From: Lepisosteus oculatus
Lineage: Eukaryota > Chordata > Actinopteri > Semionotiformes > Lepisosteidae
Assembly: GCF_040954835.1 (NCBI RefSeq)
Contig: NC_090698.1
Coordinates: forward strand, 30,495,501-30,559,500
Reading direction: 5' to 3'
DNA: 64,000 nucleotides
Shown: piece after piece, positions 62,200-64,000 of the stretch
Layout of the letters: every line of letters begins with the position of its first letter
How positions within the stretch are numbered: position 1 is the stretch's first letter
Made by a program: the position numbers and the translations under genes
Notes under the pieces: model-generated
Database searches by the model: none
What the model was told of the DNA's origin: nothing
The model's input: the letters and a program-made list of their open reading frames with translations, nothing else

Positions 62200-63185
62200 T
62201 CACCTAAATACATCCTGTCAAAAATACACTCTCAGTCAGTGGAGTAGACAAAGTGGACCACGTTTATCTGGGAACCCAGACTAAGGGGTATTATCAGAGG
62301 AGAAATGTAAACAAATAAGTAAAATGACAGGTTAGGATGTATTGATATAGCTTATGTACATTTGTTTATCAGAGTCCTGTGCAATGCCCTTTAATGTAAT
62401 AGATACAGTGGAAATTGCTTTGGTTGTCAAATTTTTGTAGGCAAATTCAATATCCTGGGTTCATGCTCACTTATCATGTATAGCAGCAGAATATTGTTGC
62501 TATATAGCTATCATTCCTATGGGACAATATAGTGGAGATTAAGTCTCTTTGATTTTATTTGACAATTATTTGGGAGTGCTAATTCTGCAATAAATTCTCT
62601 GAATAAATGTCACAGAAAGAATAAATATGGCACAGAATAAGGCACAAAATTTATACTAAAGCACAGAATTTACACTAACTATTGGAAAATCTTTAGGATG
62701 AGAAATAATGGATGTTACACTAAATCACACAATTTGCAATAATCAGTATACCATGAATGAGTGTGTGTGATGTGTTAACAGAGCCAAGTTAAACAAAACA
62801 TATTAAATATGCATTAGGGAGCGATCGATTATGAAGTAACTCCTCTGACAGGGAATGCAGTGTGTTATAAAGTATTTCATCACAGCTTTCATTATACCAC
62901 TATACCTTCCTGAATTTGTTTTTTAGACAATAAAACCAGCAATTAAGTGATTCTAATATAGATTCTTTTTCTTTATGGTGTAAGAGATATAAGAAATTAT
63001 ATAAGTTGAATTAATTGCATATTTGGAAGATAAATTTACACTGAACCCTAATGGTAAAATGTCAGGAGCAACACCAATCTCTCTATTTAACTTCCCAAAA
63101 CCATTTGTCAGATGCACATGGTCCAGTGTTATGGATTTGAGTATCGAAGAATTTAGTGCATTTTCAACGTTTGGAGTTGTCTTCC
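62200..63185. other. Non-genic AT-rich DNA
   Basis: No gene or classifiable repeat seen. Confidence 0.5.
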
Positions 63186-64000
63186 AAATTAAATTGAATT
63201 AACCTTTATTGCCCCCAAAGGGAATTTGCCTTAAACATCAAGAGCTCATAAAAATAAAACATATACGAAAATAATACAAAGCAACAAAAACACTTCTCAG
63301 TTAGAAGTCTTCCAGTAACATGAGATTAAAACAACCGATAATTACCTTGAAAGAGTCTAAAACAACACAACAATAATAATAAGGTCCCTACCTGCAAACA
63401 GTATTTTCATTATTCAAGAATTCAATGCATTTAGGTATAAAGGAAATAAATGCTTTCTTACTTTATAAAGAGGGTCATATACAGTACCACCTCCCAGAGG
63501 GTAAGAGTGGATGAGGGGGGTCATCTAAGATTTTATGTGCAAGATTAATATTATGCATCTCCATTAGATTTTATTGTTATTTAGTCCAAGGATGCAATGG
63601 TTATCGTGCCATCAGTCCTGATCAGTCAAGATTTTAATTTATTTTTGTTCTTCAACTACACAATACCTCCCCAGTTCTGAATACTAAGTAAGAATGCTTT
63701 AAATAAAAGTCTTATAAAAAATGAAAACCAAATGTAAACCTTGTGCTTCCTACATTAAAACTTTAATTTAATTAAAGTTTTAATTTTTAATTTCCTTAAA
63801 ATACATATAAATACAACCTTTGTTGAGTCTTCAAATACCTTGCCTCCATATTTCTGGTCCAAGTCAATTGACAATCGATAATAGTGCTAAGGTATTTATA
63901 TTCATATACTGTTTCAATTTCAGTTCCCTTAACAACTACAGGGATCATATGAATAAAACTTTTTTTTCTAAAATCAATTATAATTTTCTTTGCTTTGATT
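63186..64000 (-). pseudogene. Rex1/CR1-like LINE 3' part, running off the window
   Basis: The minus-strand 3' tail lies at 63,186-63,240 (CCAAAGGGAATTTG on the plus strand). At the window edge the minus strand reads KKIIIDFRKKSFIHMIPVVV, then KGTEIETVYEYKYLSTIID and QQRLYLY. This matches the thumb region of the LINE at 52,242. Confidence 0.7.

Overview
The window is vertebrate nuclear DNA, most likely from a ray-finned fish. The protein-coding genes are intron-containing and close to their human orthologues. Introns are compact, and the intergenic DNA is full of fish-type transposable elements: V-SINE-like and tRNA-derived SINEs, 5S-rRNA-derived SINEs, L2/Rex1/CR1-like LINEs, chromodomain Gypsy, hAT, Tc1 and endogenous retroviruses. 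The very low divergence of APC and the SINE types suggest a slowly evolving non-teleost such as gar, bowfin or bichir. That placement is inference, and no species can be named from the sequence alone.

Layout. Positions 1-18,250 hold the 3' part of APC on the + strand. Eleven exons, matching human coding exons 5 to 15, run from 679 to the stop at 17,211 and are followed by a roughly 1 kb 3' UTR. Positions 22,000-26,930 hold the complete five-exon SRP19 gene on the + strand; its last intron is swollen by a Tc1 remnant and a CR1-like LINE. The APC-SRP19 order is the same as in human. Positions 29,400-43,200 are a transposon-dense block: an endogenous retrovirus remnant, a 533-bp miniature LTR element with tRNA-like LTRs, a Gypsy element interrupted by an L2-like LINE that is itself interrupted by a hAT element, and a 2-kb inverted-repeat DNA element carrying a decayed ubiquitin-specific-protease-like coding region. 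Positions 44,511-45,560 hold an intact single-exon receptor of the anaphylatoxin family, closest to the complement C3a receptor. From 46,000 to 64,000 I see no further host gene, only repeats: SINEs, two LINE fragments, a hAT MITE, a perfect 188-bp-arm palindrome with hammerhead-like motifs, a solo LTR split by a hAT element, and a second retroviral pol remnant.

How the genes relate. APC (Wnt/beta-catenin destruction complex and microtubule ends), SRP19 (signal recognition particle assembly) and the C3a-receptor-like GPCR (innate immunity) have no shared pathway. Their linkage is positional. The most unusual items are the miniature LTR element, the deubiquitinase-carrying transposon, the hammerhead-bearing palindrome and the short second extracellular loop of the receptor.
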